Below are positions 1-9,144 of a DNA stretch of 62,722 bases, piece after piece (the stretch's first letter is position 1; each line of letters opens with the position of its first letter). The stretch spans positions 1 to 62,722 of the forward strand of contig JAAXVR010000014.1 in NCBI GenBank assembly GCA_013335405.1. The letters are read 5' to 3'. The stretch is from Chlorobiaceae bacterium. Its GTDB lineage: Bacteria; Bacteroidota; Chlorobiia; Chlorobiales; Chlorobiaceae. The notes under the pieces were generated by a model. That model was not told the DNA's origin. It saw nothing but the letters and a program-made list of their open reading frames with translations, and did no database searches. Made by a program: the position numbers and the translations under genes.

Positions 1-148
1 CCAATCAAAAGAAGGGTTTTCGGTCAATGGCAGGAGGGTTACTATTCCGTCCGACCGCATAGCGGATTAGGAAGTCTGACACCGGAAGAATTTCTGGTTC
101 AGCAAACGGATTTTTGCCAAGAAGAAGTGGTCTATTAAGCGGGGGCAC

Positions 149-318
149 GTCCTCCGGCATGAGTGACACTGCCCCTTTATTCACCAGAAGGCACTTCACA
201 GTATGCTCTCCATTGATGCTGGCAATTACGATGTTTTATTGGCAGGTTCAATTGCCCGATCCACAATCAAAATATCCCCCTCCTCGATGTCGGCACCTGT
301 CATGCTGTCGTCGTAACC
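149..318 (-). pseudogene. umuD-like fragment, frameshifted
   Basis: Read on the minus strand, this stretch encodes the serine-protease core typical of UmuD/LexA (S24 family): a DDSMTGADIEEGDILIVDRA segment containing the Ser-Met of the catalytic motif, then, after a one-base frame change in the T run at 234-237, IVIASINGEHTVKCLL. In intact UmuD these two blocks are contiguous. Upstream and downstream translations do not look like UmuD, and no umuC is nearby, so it is a decayed fragment, not an active pol V subunit. A sequencing error could explain the frameshift but not the missing ends. Confidence 0.6.
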
Positions 319-411
319 TGTGACGGCATAGTGTATTGGGTAGGCTATGTTCCATACACGATCCAAGAAATGCTTATGTCTCTCATAAGTGTCTCTGCAA
401 CAGGGTAATAA

Positions 412-1947
412 TTATTCCGGCTTCATGTGCGGAAAGAAAATTACATCCCTGATCGATTCCTCGCCGGTAATGAGCATGACCATGCGGTCGACGCCGATGC
501 CGAGACCTGCGCATGGCGGCATGCCGTATTCCAGGGCACGCAGGAAGTCCTCGTCGACAATCATCGCTTCATCGTCTCCGCGGAGCCTCAGTTTTGCCTG
601 GGCTTCGAGCCTTTCGCGCTGGATGACCGGATCGTTGAGTTCCGAGAACGAGTTGCAGATCTCCTTGCCGCCCGCGATCAGCTCGAACCGTTCCACGATA
701 CCCGGTTTCGAGCGGTGCCCTTTGGCGAGGGGTGACATCTCGGCGGGGTAGTCGGTGATGAAGGTAGGCTGGATGAGCTTAGGCTCGACGAATTCGCCGA
801 AAATCTCGTCGATGATCTTGCCGCTGCCGATTTTCGGGTCAAGCTCGAGCCCGAGATCCTTTGCGATGAAGCGCAGTTCCTCTTCGGTCTTTCCGGTGAT
901 ATCCCTGCCGGTGTACTCAGAGATGGCATCGGTAATGGTGAGGCGGCGGTAAGGGGGCTTCAGGCTGATCTCGCTGCCGAGGAAGTTCGTCACATCGCTC
1001 TTGTTCACTTCGAGCGCGCTCCGGTAGAAGAGTTCTTCGACCAGCTCCATCATCCAGTTGTAATCCTTGTAGGAAACATAAAGCTCGACCTGGGTGAATT
1101 CCGGGTTGTGGAACCGGTCAATGCCCTCGTTGCGGAAATCCTTGGCGAACTCGAAGACACCCTCGAATCCTCCGACGATAAGCCGCTTGAGGTAGAGTTC
1201 GTTGGCGATTCGCAGGTAAAGCTCCATGTCGAGCGCGTTGTGGTGCGTAGTGAACGGGCGTGCGGCGGCGCCTCCGTAGACCGGCTGGAGCACAGGCGTT
1301 TCGACCTCGAGCCATCCTTTTCCGGAGAAGAAGCTCCGGATGGCGGATACGATCGCGGTGCGTTTAACGAACGTTTTACGAACCTCGGGATTTACGATGA
1401 GATCGACATAACGCTGGCGATAGCGCATCTCACGGTCGCTGAAGGCGTCGAAGACAACTTTCTGCCCGTCGACCTCCTTTTCCTTCGCGATGGGGATGGG
1501 GCGGAGTGATTTGCTGAGCAGTTCGAAGGCTTGCGCGTGGATTGAAATCTCCCCGGTCTTCGTCCTGAAGGTGAACCCTTTCACGCCGACGATATCGCCG
1601 ATGTCAAGCAGCTTGAATGTATTGTATGCCGTTTCCCCCACATCATCCTTTTTCAGGTAGATCTGGATCTTTCCCCTGGAGTCCTGAAGGTGGAAAAACG
1701 ATGCCTTGCCCATTTTTCTGATGGTCATGATACGTCCGGCCACCGACACGTTTTCCCGGTTCTCCTCAAGGAAGCCGGCGATGATCTCTTCGGAATAATC
1801 GGTGACGTCGAACGAACAGGGGTAGGGATTGATTCCCGAGTCGACGAGGTGCTGCCGCTCCTCGAAACGGCGTTTCATCTGGTCGTTGAGCGAAAGCTGC
1901 GGCTGATCTGCGTGGTTGTTCCGGTTCTCTTCGTGTTCTCTTGCCAT
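412..1947 (-). CDS. lysS: lysyl-tRNA synthetase, class II
   Basis: Cytoplasmic enzyme charging tRNA-Lys in an ATP-dependent reaction. At 511 residues it is the usual length. An N-terminal OB-fold tRNA anticodon-binding domain (about 70-175) is followed by the class II catalytic core, with motif 2 as [20 protein letters not shown] and motif 3 as [15 protein letters not shown] near the C-terminus. The first 30 residues are a polar extension; a later start near the MKRRF segment is possible. It lies 65 bp downstream of crtB on the same strand, so the two may be cotranscribed. A weak dyad (373-389) sits just past the stop, without a convincing T tract. Confidence 0.97.
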   Translation of the reverse strand: MAREHEENRNNHADQPQLSLNDQMKRRFEERQHLVDSGINPYPCSFDVTDYSEEIIAGFLEENRENVSVAGRIMTIRKMGKASFFHLQDSRGKIQIYLKKDDVGETAYNTFKLLDIGDIVGVKGFTFRTKTGEISIHAQAFELLSKSLRPIPIAKEKEVDGQKVVFDAFSDREMRYRQRYVDLIVNPEVRKTFVKRTAIVSAIRSFFSGKGWLEVETPVLQPVYGGAAARPFTTHHNALDMELYLRIANELYLKRLIVGGFEGVFEFAKDFRNEGIDRFHNPEFTQVELYVSYKDYNWMMELVEELFYRSALEVNKSDVTNFLGSEISLKPPYRRLTITDAISEYTGRDITGKTEEELRFIAKDLGLELDPKIGSGKIIDEIFGEFVEPKLIQPTFITDYPAEMSPLAKGHRSKPGIVERFELIAGGKEICNSFSELNDPVIQRERLEAQAKLRLRGDDEAMIVDEDFLRALEYGMPPCAGLGIGVDRMVMLITGEESIRDVIFFPHMKPE

Positions 1948-2012
1948 GTTTGCTGGTAGCTGTGAATAACGCTGTGATAGAAATTACATAAATTATTTTT
2001 CTGCCGTTCCTT

Positions 2013-2972
2013 TTACGATCCGGTCACGGTTTTGAACCATACTGCCGGGATCGTGCTGATTTTCTGGAAAAAAGAGCGGTATGCGCGTTTTGAAAATACG
2101 TCGTAACCGTTCTCTTCGATCGCGGTAAGGATATTGCCGTAATTGAGGCTGCTCAGGCTTACGGCGAACCGGCTTTCCCTGTGGAGCATCGGGATCCCCT
2201 GTTCAGCGGAGCGGTAGTACCCCCGGGCCCTTTCGACCTGGAATTTCATGAGGTCGACAAACTTTCTGTTCATGGTTTTCTGCAGGAACTCCTCAATCGA
2301 GCAGTCGAAACGGCGGAGATCTTCCATGGGAAGGTATATCCTGCCCCGGTCGATATCTTCACCAATATCCCTCAGGATATTGGTCAGCTGCATGGCGATA
2401 CCGAGTTCGACGGCATGGTCGAGGGCGCGTTTGTCGCTGTAGCCGAAGATTTCCGAAGTCATGAGGCCGACCACCGAGGCGACTTTGTAACAATAACCGT
2501 AGAGTTCGTCGAAAGTTTCGAAGGGTTTGAAACTGATGTCCATCGCTACCCCTTCGATAAGTTCGAAGGGAAGTTCGATGGGAACTGGATAGCGCTTCAG
2601 GGTGTCGTGCCAGGCCATCATGATCGGGTCGTCGCCGGGGTTTCCTGCATAGCAGGCGCGAAGTCTGGCTTTCCAGTCCTCGAGCATTTTCCGGATCTCT
2701 TCGCCGGTAATGAGGCCCTTCGAAAGCTTGACTTCAGCCATATCGACGATATCGTCAACCGTGCGCAGAAGGGCGTAGATTGCAAAAATGGGGCGTCTCT
2801 GCCGTTCCGGAAGGAACATGCTGGCAAGGTAGAACGTCTTGGCGTGGTGCCGGGACATCTGCCGGCAGTATTCGTAAGCTTCGTCGAGCGTTAACCGCAT
2901 CCGGGCATTTTTTTTTTCAGCTGAGCGCTCTTTCATCTGGTCAGGGTGCTTATATTGGCCTGTCATCGTCAC
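2013..2972 (-). CDS. crtB: phytoene synthase (15-cis-phytoene synthase)
   Basis: Condenses two geranylgeranyl diphosphates head to head into phytoene, the first committed carotenoid step; carotenoids in green sulfur bacteria serve the chlorosome and photoprotection. The 319-residue protein has both Asp-rich Mg-diphosphate motifs of the squalene/phytoene synthase family: DDIVDMAE in the first third and DIGEDIDRGRIYLP in the middle. Several in-frame Met codons crowd the N-terminus (2972, 2966 and further in, before the conserved TLDEAYEYCRQM), so the true start is uncertain by up to about 25 residues. Divergent from hflX across 134 bp. Confidence 0.93.
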   Translation of the reverse strand: MTMTGQYKHPDQMKERSAEKKNARMRLTLDEAYEYCRQMSRHHAKTFYLASMFLPERQRRPIFAIYALLRTVDDIVDMAEVKLSKGLITGEEIRKMLEDWKARLRACYAGNPGDDPIMMAWHDTLKRYPVPIELPFELIEGVAMDISFKPFETFDELYGYCYKVASVVGLMTSEIFGYSDKRALDHAVELGIAMQLTNILRDIGEDIDRGRIYLPMEDLRRFDCSIEEFLQKTMNRKFVDLMKFQVERARGYYRSAEQGIPMLHRESRFAVSLSSLNYGNILTAIEENGYDVFSKRAYRSFFQKISTIPAVWFKTVTGS

Positions 2973-3106
2973 AGCATGGTCGCTGCCCGCAAACGGAGGC
3001 GGGGTTGCTGCAGGACATTGTAACTATTTACAGCCCGATTACGTTTACAAGAAGAGTTGTCAAGATAAAACAATGGGCGTAATATAGCAAAAGCACCTCT
3101 TTCCGG

Positions 3107-4447
3107 GTGTTGTCCATTGATAAGCATAATAATTACATAGAGCTATTGAAGTCAAACAATCCTGAAATCAAAAGGGAAAAGGCCGTTCTTGTCGGACTCT
3201 GTTCCCCGCCGGACATACCTCGCCACCTTGTGGAAGAATATCTGGCAGAACTTGCTTTTCTGGCAGATACCGCAGGGGCGGATGTCGCGCTTACCATTAT
3301 CCAGGAACGAAGGCTGCGTGATCCTGCCTTCTGTATAGGCAAAGGCAAGGTCGAAGAGCTTGCGGAATATGTGCTCGAAGAAGGTGTCGATATCGTGATT
3401 TTCGACGACGATCTCACTCCCGGCCAGGCAGGGAACCTGGAACGGGTTCTCAAATGCAAGGTCATCGATCGTACCGGGCTCATCCTGCAGATTTTCGCCA
3501 TCCGCGCGCAGTCCTACCAGGCACGTATGCAGGTTGAACTCGCCCAGCTCGAATATCTGCTGCCGAGGTTGTCGGGCCAGTGGACCCACCTGTCGAAGCA
3601 GAAAGGCGGTATCGGCAGCAAAGGTCCTGGAGAAACCCAGATCGAGACCGACCGCCGGCTTGTGCGAAACCGGATATCGCTTCTGAAAAAAAAGCTGCGC
3701 GAGGTTTCACTGCAGCATGAAACGCAGACGGGCAGCAGGCAGACAGTACCCCGGGTTGCCCTTGTCGGGTATACGAATGCGGGCAAATCGACTCTCATGA
3801 ATATCCTCTGTCCGGATGCGGATGCTTTCGCAGAGAACAGGCTGTTTGCCACGCTCGACACGAAAACCCGAAGGCTCGGACTCAAGATCAACAAACTCGT
3901 CCTGCTGTCCGATACGGTTGGTTTCATCCGGAAGCTTCCACACCATCTGGTCGAAAGTTTCAAATCAACCCTCGACGAAGTGCTGCAGGCCGATTTCCTG
4001 CTCCATGTCATCGATGTCAGCCATTCCGGTTTTGAGGATCAGATGGCCGTGGTAAGGCAGACCCTGAGGGAAATCGGGGTCAGTCATGACCATATCATCG
4101 ATGTTTTCAACAAGATAGATGCGCTTGAAGATCCTTCGCTCATTCGGGAGTTGAGAGCCAAATACCCCGATGCGGTGTTCATCTCCGCGGCGAGGGGATT
4201 GAATATATCAACCCTGAAGGATATCATCGCGCGCCATGTCGCACTCGATTACACCCGGAGGAAGCTCGTGACGCATGTTTCGAATTACAAGCTGATCGGC
4301 TATCTCTACAGGGAGGCTGAGGTTACGGAAAAACGCCTTCTCGGCGAAGATGTCGAACTCACGTTCATGGTTCACCGGAACCGGGCGAAACATATCGATG
4401 CACTTATCGCATCACATCAGATACACCATGACACTGCAGCTTTATAA
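3107..4447 (+). CDS. hflX: ribosome-associated GTPase HflX
   Basis: Ribosome-binding GTPase that splits or rescues stalled ribosomes under stress. The 446-residue protein has the HflX N-terminal domain, including GKGKVEEL, the linker with SGQWTHLSKQKGGIGSKGPGE, and a Ras-like G domain with G1 GYTNAGKST, G3 DTVGF and G4 NKID. Translation probably starts at GTG 3107; a TTG follows directly at 3110. Its 3' end overlaps ybeY by 20 bp, which suggests translational coupling of two ribosome-linked functions. Confidence 0.95.
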   Translation: MLSIDKHNNYIELLKSNNPEIKREKAVLVGLCSPPDIPRHLVEEYLAELAFLADTAGADVALTIIQERRLRDPAFCIGKGKVEELAEYVLEEGVDIVIFDDDLTPGQAGNLERVLKCKVIDRTGLILQIFAIRAQSYQARMQVELAQLEYLLPRLSGQWTHLSKQKGGIGSKGPGETQIETDRRLVRNRISLLKKKLREVSLQHETQTGSRQTVPRVALVGYTNAGKSTLMNILCPDADAFAENRLFATLDTKTRRLGLKINKLVLLSDTVGFIRKLPHHLVESFKSTLDEVLQADFLLHVIDVSHSGFEDQMAVVRQTLREIGVSHDHIIDVFNKIDALEDPSLIRELRAKYPDAVFISAARGLNISTLKDIIARHVALDYTRRKLVTHVSNYKLIGYLYREAEVTEKRLLGEDVELTFMVHRNRAKHIDALIASHQIHHDTAAL

Positions 4448-4847
4448 TACGACAAGGCAGGCAATTCCGGAGGAACAGCTCAGTCGCGCAGTGCTCCTCG
4501 TCCTCGGGAAGGAAGGCTTTTCTGTCGAATCTGTTTCCGGAATCTACTGCGGCAACAGGATGATCCGGAAGATAAACCGCGAGTTCCTGCAGCACGATTA
4601 TCCGACCGATACCATTACCTTCAGGTACAATAAAGGCCCGGAAATCGATGGAGAATTTTATATTTCAATAGATGTGGTACGGGAAAATGCCGCGAGATTC
4701 AATGTCGATTTTCAGCAGGAACTCCTGCGCGTGACCCTGCATTCAGCCCTTCACCTTGCAGGCATCGACGACCGTACTGATCGGGAACGCCATGATATGC
4801 AGGAAAAGGAGGCGTTTTACCTTGACCTGCTGCAGCAGTCAACCTGA
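4428..4847 (+). CDS. ybeY: endoribonuclease YbeY (rRNA maturation factor)
   Basis: Metal-dependent single-strand endoribonuclease acting in 16S rRNA maturation and ribosome quality control. The ATG at 4428 gives a 139-residue protein of normal length; an upstream in-frame ATG lies inside hflX. The UPF0054 signature is readable as HSALHLAGIDDRT: the first two metal His residues are present, but the third (usually GYDH) is an Asp. From memory this variant occurs across the Bacteroidetes/Chlorobi lineage, so it is probably functional. Confidence 0.92.
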   Translation: MTLQLYNTTRQAIPEEQLSRAVLLVLGKEGFSVESVSGIYCGNRMIRKINREFLQHDYPTDTITFRYNKGPEIDGEFYISIDVVRENAARFNVDFQQELLRVTLHSALHLAGIDDRTDRERHDMQEKEAFYLDLLQQST

Positions 4848-4871
4848 GGCAACACCTTAACCTTCAGACCG

Positions 4872-5456
4872 ATGAACGGCAGCGCCGAGACCTCTTCAAC
4901 CGGGAAAACCCCGTTCTGGAAGCGTTCTCTCCAGATTGGCATACCTCTTGTCATTCTTCTCCTGGGCGGCGGCATTGTTCTCGAGCGGTGGCTGGGAGAG
5001 AGGAATCTGCGGAAAGAACAAGAACGTTCAAAGAATGAACTGACGGCACTCGAGGCGAAAGCTTCAAAAAACTGCATCGATGTCCAGCGCAGGGATATCG
5101 GACTATTTGCCCTTCCTCTGGCATGGTCGGTGCGCAAGGAACTGATGCACGGCAACTACGACCAGATCGACGAATATTTCAGCGAGCTTATAAAGATCAG
5201 GGATTTTCGCGTCTTCATCCTTGTCGAGCCGGACGGGATGATCAGGGTCTCGACCGACAGGAAACTTCAGGGCACCGCGTTTTCAGTACTTTATCCCGGA
5301 ATGGAAATCGGGGTTCAGCGACCGGTTTCCTACGGCCTGCGAGATGGGAGCAGCCTTTTCGTGCTGCCTGTCATGGGGCTCAGCGGCAGGCTGGGTACTG
5401 TTGCCTTTGTCTACAGTTATCAGCAAAACCCTCTTTCCGGGAAGGCATCGCCATGA
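4872..5456 (+). CDS. membrane-anchored protein with extracytoplasmic sensor-like domain
   Basis: I do not recognise a named family. The 194-residue protein has a short cytoplasmic tail, one transmembrane helix at about 21-40 (IGIPLVILLLGGGIVLERWL), a charged helical stretch, and an extracytoplasmic domain of about 130 residues. The segment DYFRVFILVEP-like (around residues 115-125, VFILVEPDGMIRVSTD) followed by a Gly-rich repeat of strands resembles a PDC/Cache sensor fold, but no kinase or methyl-accepting output domain follows. It starts 24 bp after ybeY and ends 76 bp before a lipoprotein gene, so all may share a transcript. Function unknown. Confidence 0.7.
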   Translation: MNGSAETSSTGKTPFWKRSLQIGIPLVILLLGGGIVLERWLGERNLRKEQERSKNELTALEAKASKNCIDVQRRDIGLFALPLAWSVRKELMHGNYDQIDEYFSELIKIRDFRVFILVEPDGMIRVSTDRKLQGTAFSVLYPGMEIGVQRPVSYGLRDGSSLFVLPVMGLSGRLGTVAFVYSYQQNPLSGKASP

Positions 5457-5532
5457 TATCATTCCCAGATGTCGCGCTTCAGGAAATACCGTTGCAACCT
5501 GCTATTTTTATGAACAAAAAAACCTGCTTCCC

Positions 5533-6381
5533 ATGCGAAAAATACTCCCTGTTTTCCTGCTTCTCCTTGCAAGCCTCCTGTCGCTCGGGGCTTGCGGAAA
5601 CAAGAACAATGAGAATGCCGGATCCGGCGGCTCACCGTTAAGCTCGCTTCTCCCGATAAACAAGCCGTTCGAAGGCGTGCTGACCATGCAGACCACCATT
5701 CCGGGCGCTGCCAATGCCGAAACGAAAATGTTCATCTCGAAAGAGGGTTTGCGCTATGAGACTTCCACAACGATGAAAGAGCTGCCTTCCCCCATCAGGA
5801 TGGTCATGATTTCACCTGCAGGGACACCGAACCTCATCTATCTGCTCAACGACGATTCGAAATCCTACACAATCATCGATACCGAAGAGCTGAAGAAGGA
5901 ACTCGAAAAAGCCGGCAGGAAGGATTTCTATGAAGATGCCAAAATCGAGAATCTCGGAAAGGAGAAGGTCAACGGGTTCGATTGTACGCACATTCGCATC
6001 ACGAGCAGTCAGAACGTGATGGAAATGTGGGTTTCCAGGGATATCATCGATTATCTCACCTATGCGAAGATGCAGGGTGCAAGGGACAAGAACATGCCCA
6101 CCCTTGCAAAAAAACTCAAGGATGCAGGACTTGACGGTTTTCCTGTCAGGACCAGCATGAGCGTTTCCCGGCCTTCGGCAGACGGTCGCGAATCCGCTGT
6201 GGTTACCGAACTTGTCAAGGTTGAAAGGCAGGGGCTCGACGCTTCGCTTTTCAGGGTGCCTGACGGTTATGTGAAGGCTGAAATCCCTTCCATGATGAAC
6301 TATGGAGCATCGCCGAATAACAAGCAGATGGAGGCGATGATGAAAAAAATGCAGGAAAGGATGAAAAATCGCGGAGAGTAA
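5533..6381 (+). CDS. DUF4412-type lipoprotein
   Basis: Predicted 282-residue outer-envelope lipoprotein. The N-terminus MRKILPVFLLLLASLLS is a signal peptide ending in a lipobox (LGAC), so Cys is the predicted lipidated residue. The body (FEGVLTMQTTIPG, then paired strands and VNGFDCTHIRI, then MEMWVSRDI) matches the general pattern of DUF4412 proteins, a LolA/LolB-like beta fold. The start at 5533 is chosen because it opens the signal peptide; an open frame continues upstream across the previous gene. Met/Lys-rich C-terminal tail. Followed by a good terminator, so it closes the hflX-led gene run. Confidence 0.8.
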   Translation: MRKILPVFLLLLASLLSLGACGNKNNENAGSGGSPLSSLLPINKPFEGVLTMQTTIPGAANAETKMFISKEGLRYETSTTMKELPSPIRMVMISPAGTPNLIYLLNDDSKSYTIIDTEELKKELEKAGRKDFYEDAKIENLGKEKVNGFDCTHIRITSSQNVMEMWVSRDIIDYLTYAKMQGARDKNMPTLAKKLKDAGLDGFPVRTSMSVSRPSADGRESAVVTELVKVERQGLDASLFRVPDGYVKAEIPSMMNYGASPNNKQMEAMMKKMQERMKNRGE

Positions 6382-6400
6382 TCGCTCCCGGCTTCATGCA

Positions 6401-6449
6401 GACGCCATGCGCTGCTTTCCGGAAAGCCCCGCATGGCGTCCCCGGTTTT
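6401..6449 (+). terminator. rho-independent terminator after the DUF4412 lipoprotein
   Basis: GACGCCATGCG (6401-6411) pairs perfectly with CGCATGGCGTC (6430-6440), an 11-bp stem with an 18-base loop, followed by CCCCGG and five T residues. It sits 20 bp after the lipoprotein stop codon. Confidence 0.8.
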
Positions 6450-6503
6450 TCCTGCCCTGAAGCTCGATGCTAACCTTTCTTAACACGCTAACATGATAGA
6501 GCC

Positions 6504-7631
6504 ATGAATCTCTCCATCAATGATCAGGCTTGTGCGGCGTCGACCGGCCAGACACTCGGCAAGGCCGCTCGGCTCAACCACAGCCATGTGGGGTATGTAT
6601 GCGGCGGGCACGGCGTTTGTCAGGCCTGCTATGTGACTGTCCTGGAGGGTGCGGATTGTCTGTCGCCCTTATCCGACGTCGAGAAAGCGTTCCTTTCCGA
6701 TCGCCAGCAGAAGAGCGGGGGCAGGCTCGCATGCCAGGCCACCATCGAGAAGGACGGGACGGTGAAGGTTCTTTCACGACCGGAAGAGGTCAGGCGCCTG
6801 CTTTTCAGCAACCCTCCAGGACTTTTCGCCTATGGCGCGACAATGGGCCAGGATGCCGTTTCGAGGATCGTTCCCGGCATATCCAACCTCGCAGGGAGGA
6901 TCGTGAAAAGGGAGGTCGGCACCCCGGGTTCCCTGGGCGACCTGCTCGAATCAGCAGGAGCGGCCGTGCAGTGCGCCGTTTCCATGCTGCCGCAGATGAT
7001 CCCCTTCAGGGAGCAGGCGATGGGGCTGCTTTCCATGCTTCCTTCGATTCCTCTGCCATCGCTGCCTTTGCCGTTCAACCTTCCGTTATTCGGTTCCCGG
7101 GTTCCGACCGAGCAGATCGAGCGCGTCCAGCTTACGGTTGGAGGCAGAATGAACCCTGTCGCCACACCGTCACCTTCGTCTGCTCCGGCCAAGGTTTCAG
7201 TCTCTGTCAGGCAGACTTCTCCTGCAGCTTCCGATGTCGAGGTGTTCGAAGGTATCGGGGAAGAGCATGCCGCGAAGCTTGTCAGGGCAGGGGTGAAAAG
7301 TTTCGATAACCTTCTCGACAGAGGAAAGGACCGCAGCGGACGCAAGGAATTGGCGGGTTCGACCGGTATTGCGGAGGAAGAGGTGCTGACGCTCGTGAAT
7401 CGTGCGGACCTCGCCAGGGTAAAAGGCATAGGATCGGCTTATTCCGGTCTGCTCGAAACTGCCGGGGTAGATACGGTACCCGAGCTTGCACAGCGCAACC
7501 CCGCAAACCTCCACGCGAAGATGCAGGAAGTCAATGGCGAGAAACATCTGGTGAATCAGCTTCCTTCGCTCGAACAGGTGAACTCCTGGGTCGAACAGGC
7601 AAAGCAGCTTCCGCGGGTTATCAATTATTGA
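6504..7631 (+). CDS. chlorosome envelope-type 2Fe-2S protein with C-terminal DUF4332 domain
   Basis: The 375-residue protein opens with an adrenodoxin/ferredoxin-like fold: CGGHGVCQAC (C-x5-C-x2-C, residues about 34-43) and a fourth ligand in RLACQ (about residue 77). This arrangement and the following SRPEEVRRLLFSNP and weakly hydrophobic middle (about 105-195, with PSIPLPSLPLPFNLPLF) resemble chlorosome envelope proteins CsmI/J/X, which are thought to hold Fe-S clusters for redox control of energy transfer. The C-terminal ~135 residues (FEGIGEEHAAKLVRAGVKSF, then VKGIGSAYSGLLETAGVDTV) are a DUF4332 pair of helix-hairpin-helix motifs. I do not remember this domain on the classical Csm proteins, so the exact csm letter is left blank. 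Confidence 0.78.
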   Translation: MNLSINDQACAASTGQTLGKAARLNHSHVGYVCGGHGVCQACYVTVLEGADCLSPLSDVEKAFLSDRQQKSGGRLACQATIEKDGTVKVLSRPEEVRRLLFSNPPGLFAYGATMGQDAVSRIVPGISNLAGRIVKREVGTPGSLGDLLESAGAAVQCAVSMLPQMIPFREQAMGLLSMLPSIPLPSLPLPFNLPLFGSRVPTEQIERVQLTVGGRMNPVATPSPSSAPAKVSVSVRQTSPAASDVEVFEGIGEEHAAKLVRAGVKSFDNLLDRGKDRSGRKELAGSTGIAEEEVLTLVNRADLARVKGIGSAYSGLLETAGVDTVPELAQRNPANLHAKMQEVNGEKHLVNQLPSLEQVNSWVEQAKQLPRVINY

Positions 7632-7680
7632 CCGCTTGTCAGGGTATACATCGCCCTTGTCGGAACATCGGGGAATGTAT

Positions 7681-7720
7681 CAGTGCCGGGAATGCCATTG
7701 CTCAATGGTTCCCGGTGCTG
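7681..7720. repeat. long imperfect inverted repeat / hairpin
   Basis: The 40 bases form an almost complete hairpin: CAGTGCCGGGAA-tg-CCATTG pairs with CAATGG-TTCCCGGTGCTG across a 2-base turn, with a 2-base bulge and one C-A type mismatch pair near the base. There is no T tract on either side, so it is not a standard terminator. It lies between the Fe-S protein gene and the next lipoprotein gene and could be an mRNA processing or stability element. Confidence 0.7.
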
Positions 7721-7755
7721 AACATAGCCTGAAAACACCAAAGGAGGTACGCTGG

Positions 7756-8688
7756 ATGAACATGCGAAAAAAGAAAAGCCGATATACGCCATATCCGTGT
7801 GTATTCATGGCATTATTTTTCGCAGGATGCGCGGCGCCTCTTGCATACCAGCAGCCTGTTGCGAATTTCCAGAAAGCATCGGTCATCGTCATAGAAAATG
7901 CAAGGGCCGAGTACAAGAATGCCAATAAATCCGAGAGGGATCTCGAAATCGACTCCCGTGCGGACAATCGGCAGAAAATCGACGCTGCAACCCTTGACAG
8001 CGATGATCTGGTGCTTTACAGCAGCGATGCGCTCTCCATACGGATGGCTGCACTGGATGCCATAAGCAAACACGGTCAGCTGCTGCTTGTCCTCGCCGGC
8101 AGCGATGCACCAGAACATGCCCGTAATGCTGCGGTGTCGCTTGAATCGTCTCTTGAAGGACTCGGCAAGACACTCGGCATGAGCACTTCGAAAGGGTTCA
8201 ACAGCAAAGCTGAAGGGTTTGCCGCCATCGAGGGAGAAATCATCAGGCTCATCTTGAACCAGAGGATCACCGAAGCTCTCGATAAAGCGATTCTTTCATC
8301 CGACGCTCATCTCAAGCCGCTCATCTCACTGTTGAAGGACGAATATGAGATCAACGCCGAGAGGCGCAGGATACGCCTGAGCAAATCGCGGATCATGGCC
8401 ATCGACAGGTATAACGATAAACTTTCGCATAAGCATGTTTCCGCGGAAAAACTGAAAAATGCGGCCGAAGAGATAAAAAAAGCCCAGGATGCATGGGAAA
8501 ATTTCGCACTGGTCAACAGAGCGGAAATCGAAGGTTTTTCCGCGATGCTCAAAGCGCACCAGGAACTGGTCGATTACGCGAAAAGTGCGAAAGGACCCGG
8601 AGATTTTTCAGCACTGGTTGAATCTACCGAAACGTTCGCTGCCGATGCCCGCGCTGTAGCCGAAGCCATCAGGAAATTCAGCAAGTAA
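7756..8688 (+). CDS. predicted lipoprotein, unknown function
   Basis: The 310-residue protein has a basic N-terminus, a hydrophobic core and a lipobox (FFAGC), so it is probably an envelope lipoprotein. The remainder is mostly helical and charged, with a long Lys/Glu/Ala-rich C-terminal half suggestive of coiled coil. The start is fixed by a strong Shine-Dalgarno (AAGGAGGT, 7741-7748) eight bases upstream of the ATG; the open frame extends further upstream through the hairpin region but without a ribosome site. It precedes a small helical protein gene by 23 bp. No family recognised. Confidence 0.75.
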   Translation: MNMRKKKSRYTPYPCVFMALFFAGCAAPLAYQQPVANFQKASVIVIENARAEYKNANKSERDLEIDSRADNRQKIDAATLDSDDLVLYSSDALSIRMAALDAISKHGQLLLVLAGSDAPEHARNAAVSLESSLEGLGKTLGMSTSKGFNSKAEGFAAIEGEIIRLILNQRITEALDKAILSSDAHLKPLISLLKDEYEINAERRRIRLSKSRIMAIDRYNDKLSHKHVSAEKLKNAAEEIKKAQDAWENFALVNRAEIEGFSAMLKAHQELVDYAKSAKGPGDFSALVESTETFAADARAVAEAIRKFSK

Positions 8689-8711
8689 AACCGGACAGGG
8701 AGGATCGAGGC

Positions 8712-9032
8712 ATGAGGGCCAATGATCTTATAAAAACAATCGGAAATGTCATCGTCGAAGTGGATGTCATTCGTTCATCCCTCGGCCGAAACACTTCCGA
8801 TCGGGTTCATCTGGACAATGTTCGGGATGAACTCGATACCTGTCAGAGGAAGATAGTGCGGAGCTTCATCGATGAGAATACTGAAGACTTCAAAAAACAT
8901 GCCGCAGCTCTTAAAGAGGTCGATAAAGAGCTGTGCAGGACCATCGATGATATGAAGAAGCTGACGGAAACACTGGCGAATCTTGACAGGTTTGTTTCAG
9001 CAGTCGGTAAAATCGTCGCATTGATTGTCTGA
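8712..9032 (+). CDS. small helical protein, unknown function
   Basis: A 106-residue protein, predicted almost all alpha-helical (heptad-like Leu/Ile/Val spacing) with a hydrophobic C-terminal stretch (RFVSAVGKIVALIV). A GGGAGGA ribosome site lies about 10 bases before the ATG. It follows the lipoprotein gene by 23 bp and probably forms a two-gene operon with it; both look like structural or scaffold-like helical proteins. No family recognised. Confidence 0.65.
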   Translation: MRANDLIKTIGNVIVEVDVIRSSLGRNTSDRVHLDNVRDELDTCQRKIVRSFIDENTEDFKKHAAALKEVDKELCRTIDDMKKLTETLANLDRFVSAVGKIVALIV

Positions 9033-9144
9033 ATTTTCACGAGATCGGTGAACTGTTCCGCATGAATTGGCAGGAGACCCGGTTTTCCGGATGGCTTCCA
9101 TCAGATATTGGCGCAGGATAAGCGGTTTCGCTCCTGCCGCACAT

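Noticed and set aside
2181-2894. A 237-residue plus-strand frame opposite crtB
   Set aside because: It is the mirror of the crtB coding strand; crtB has both conserved Asp motifs and the mirror frame has none.
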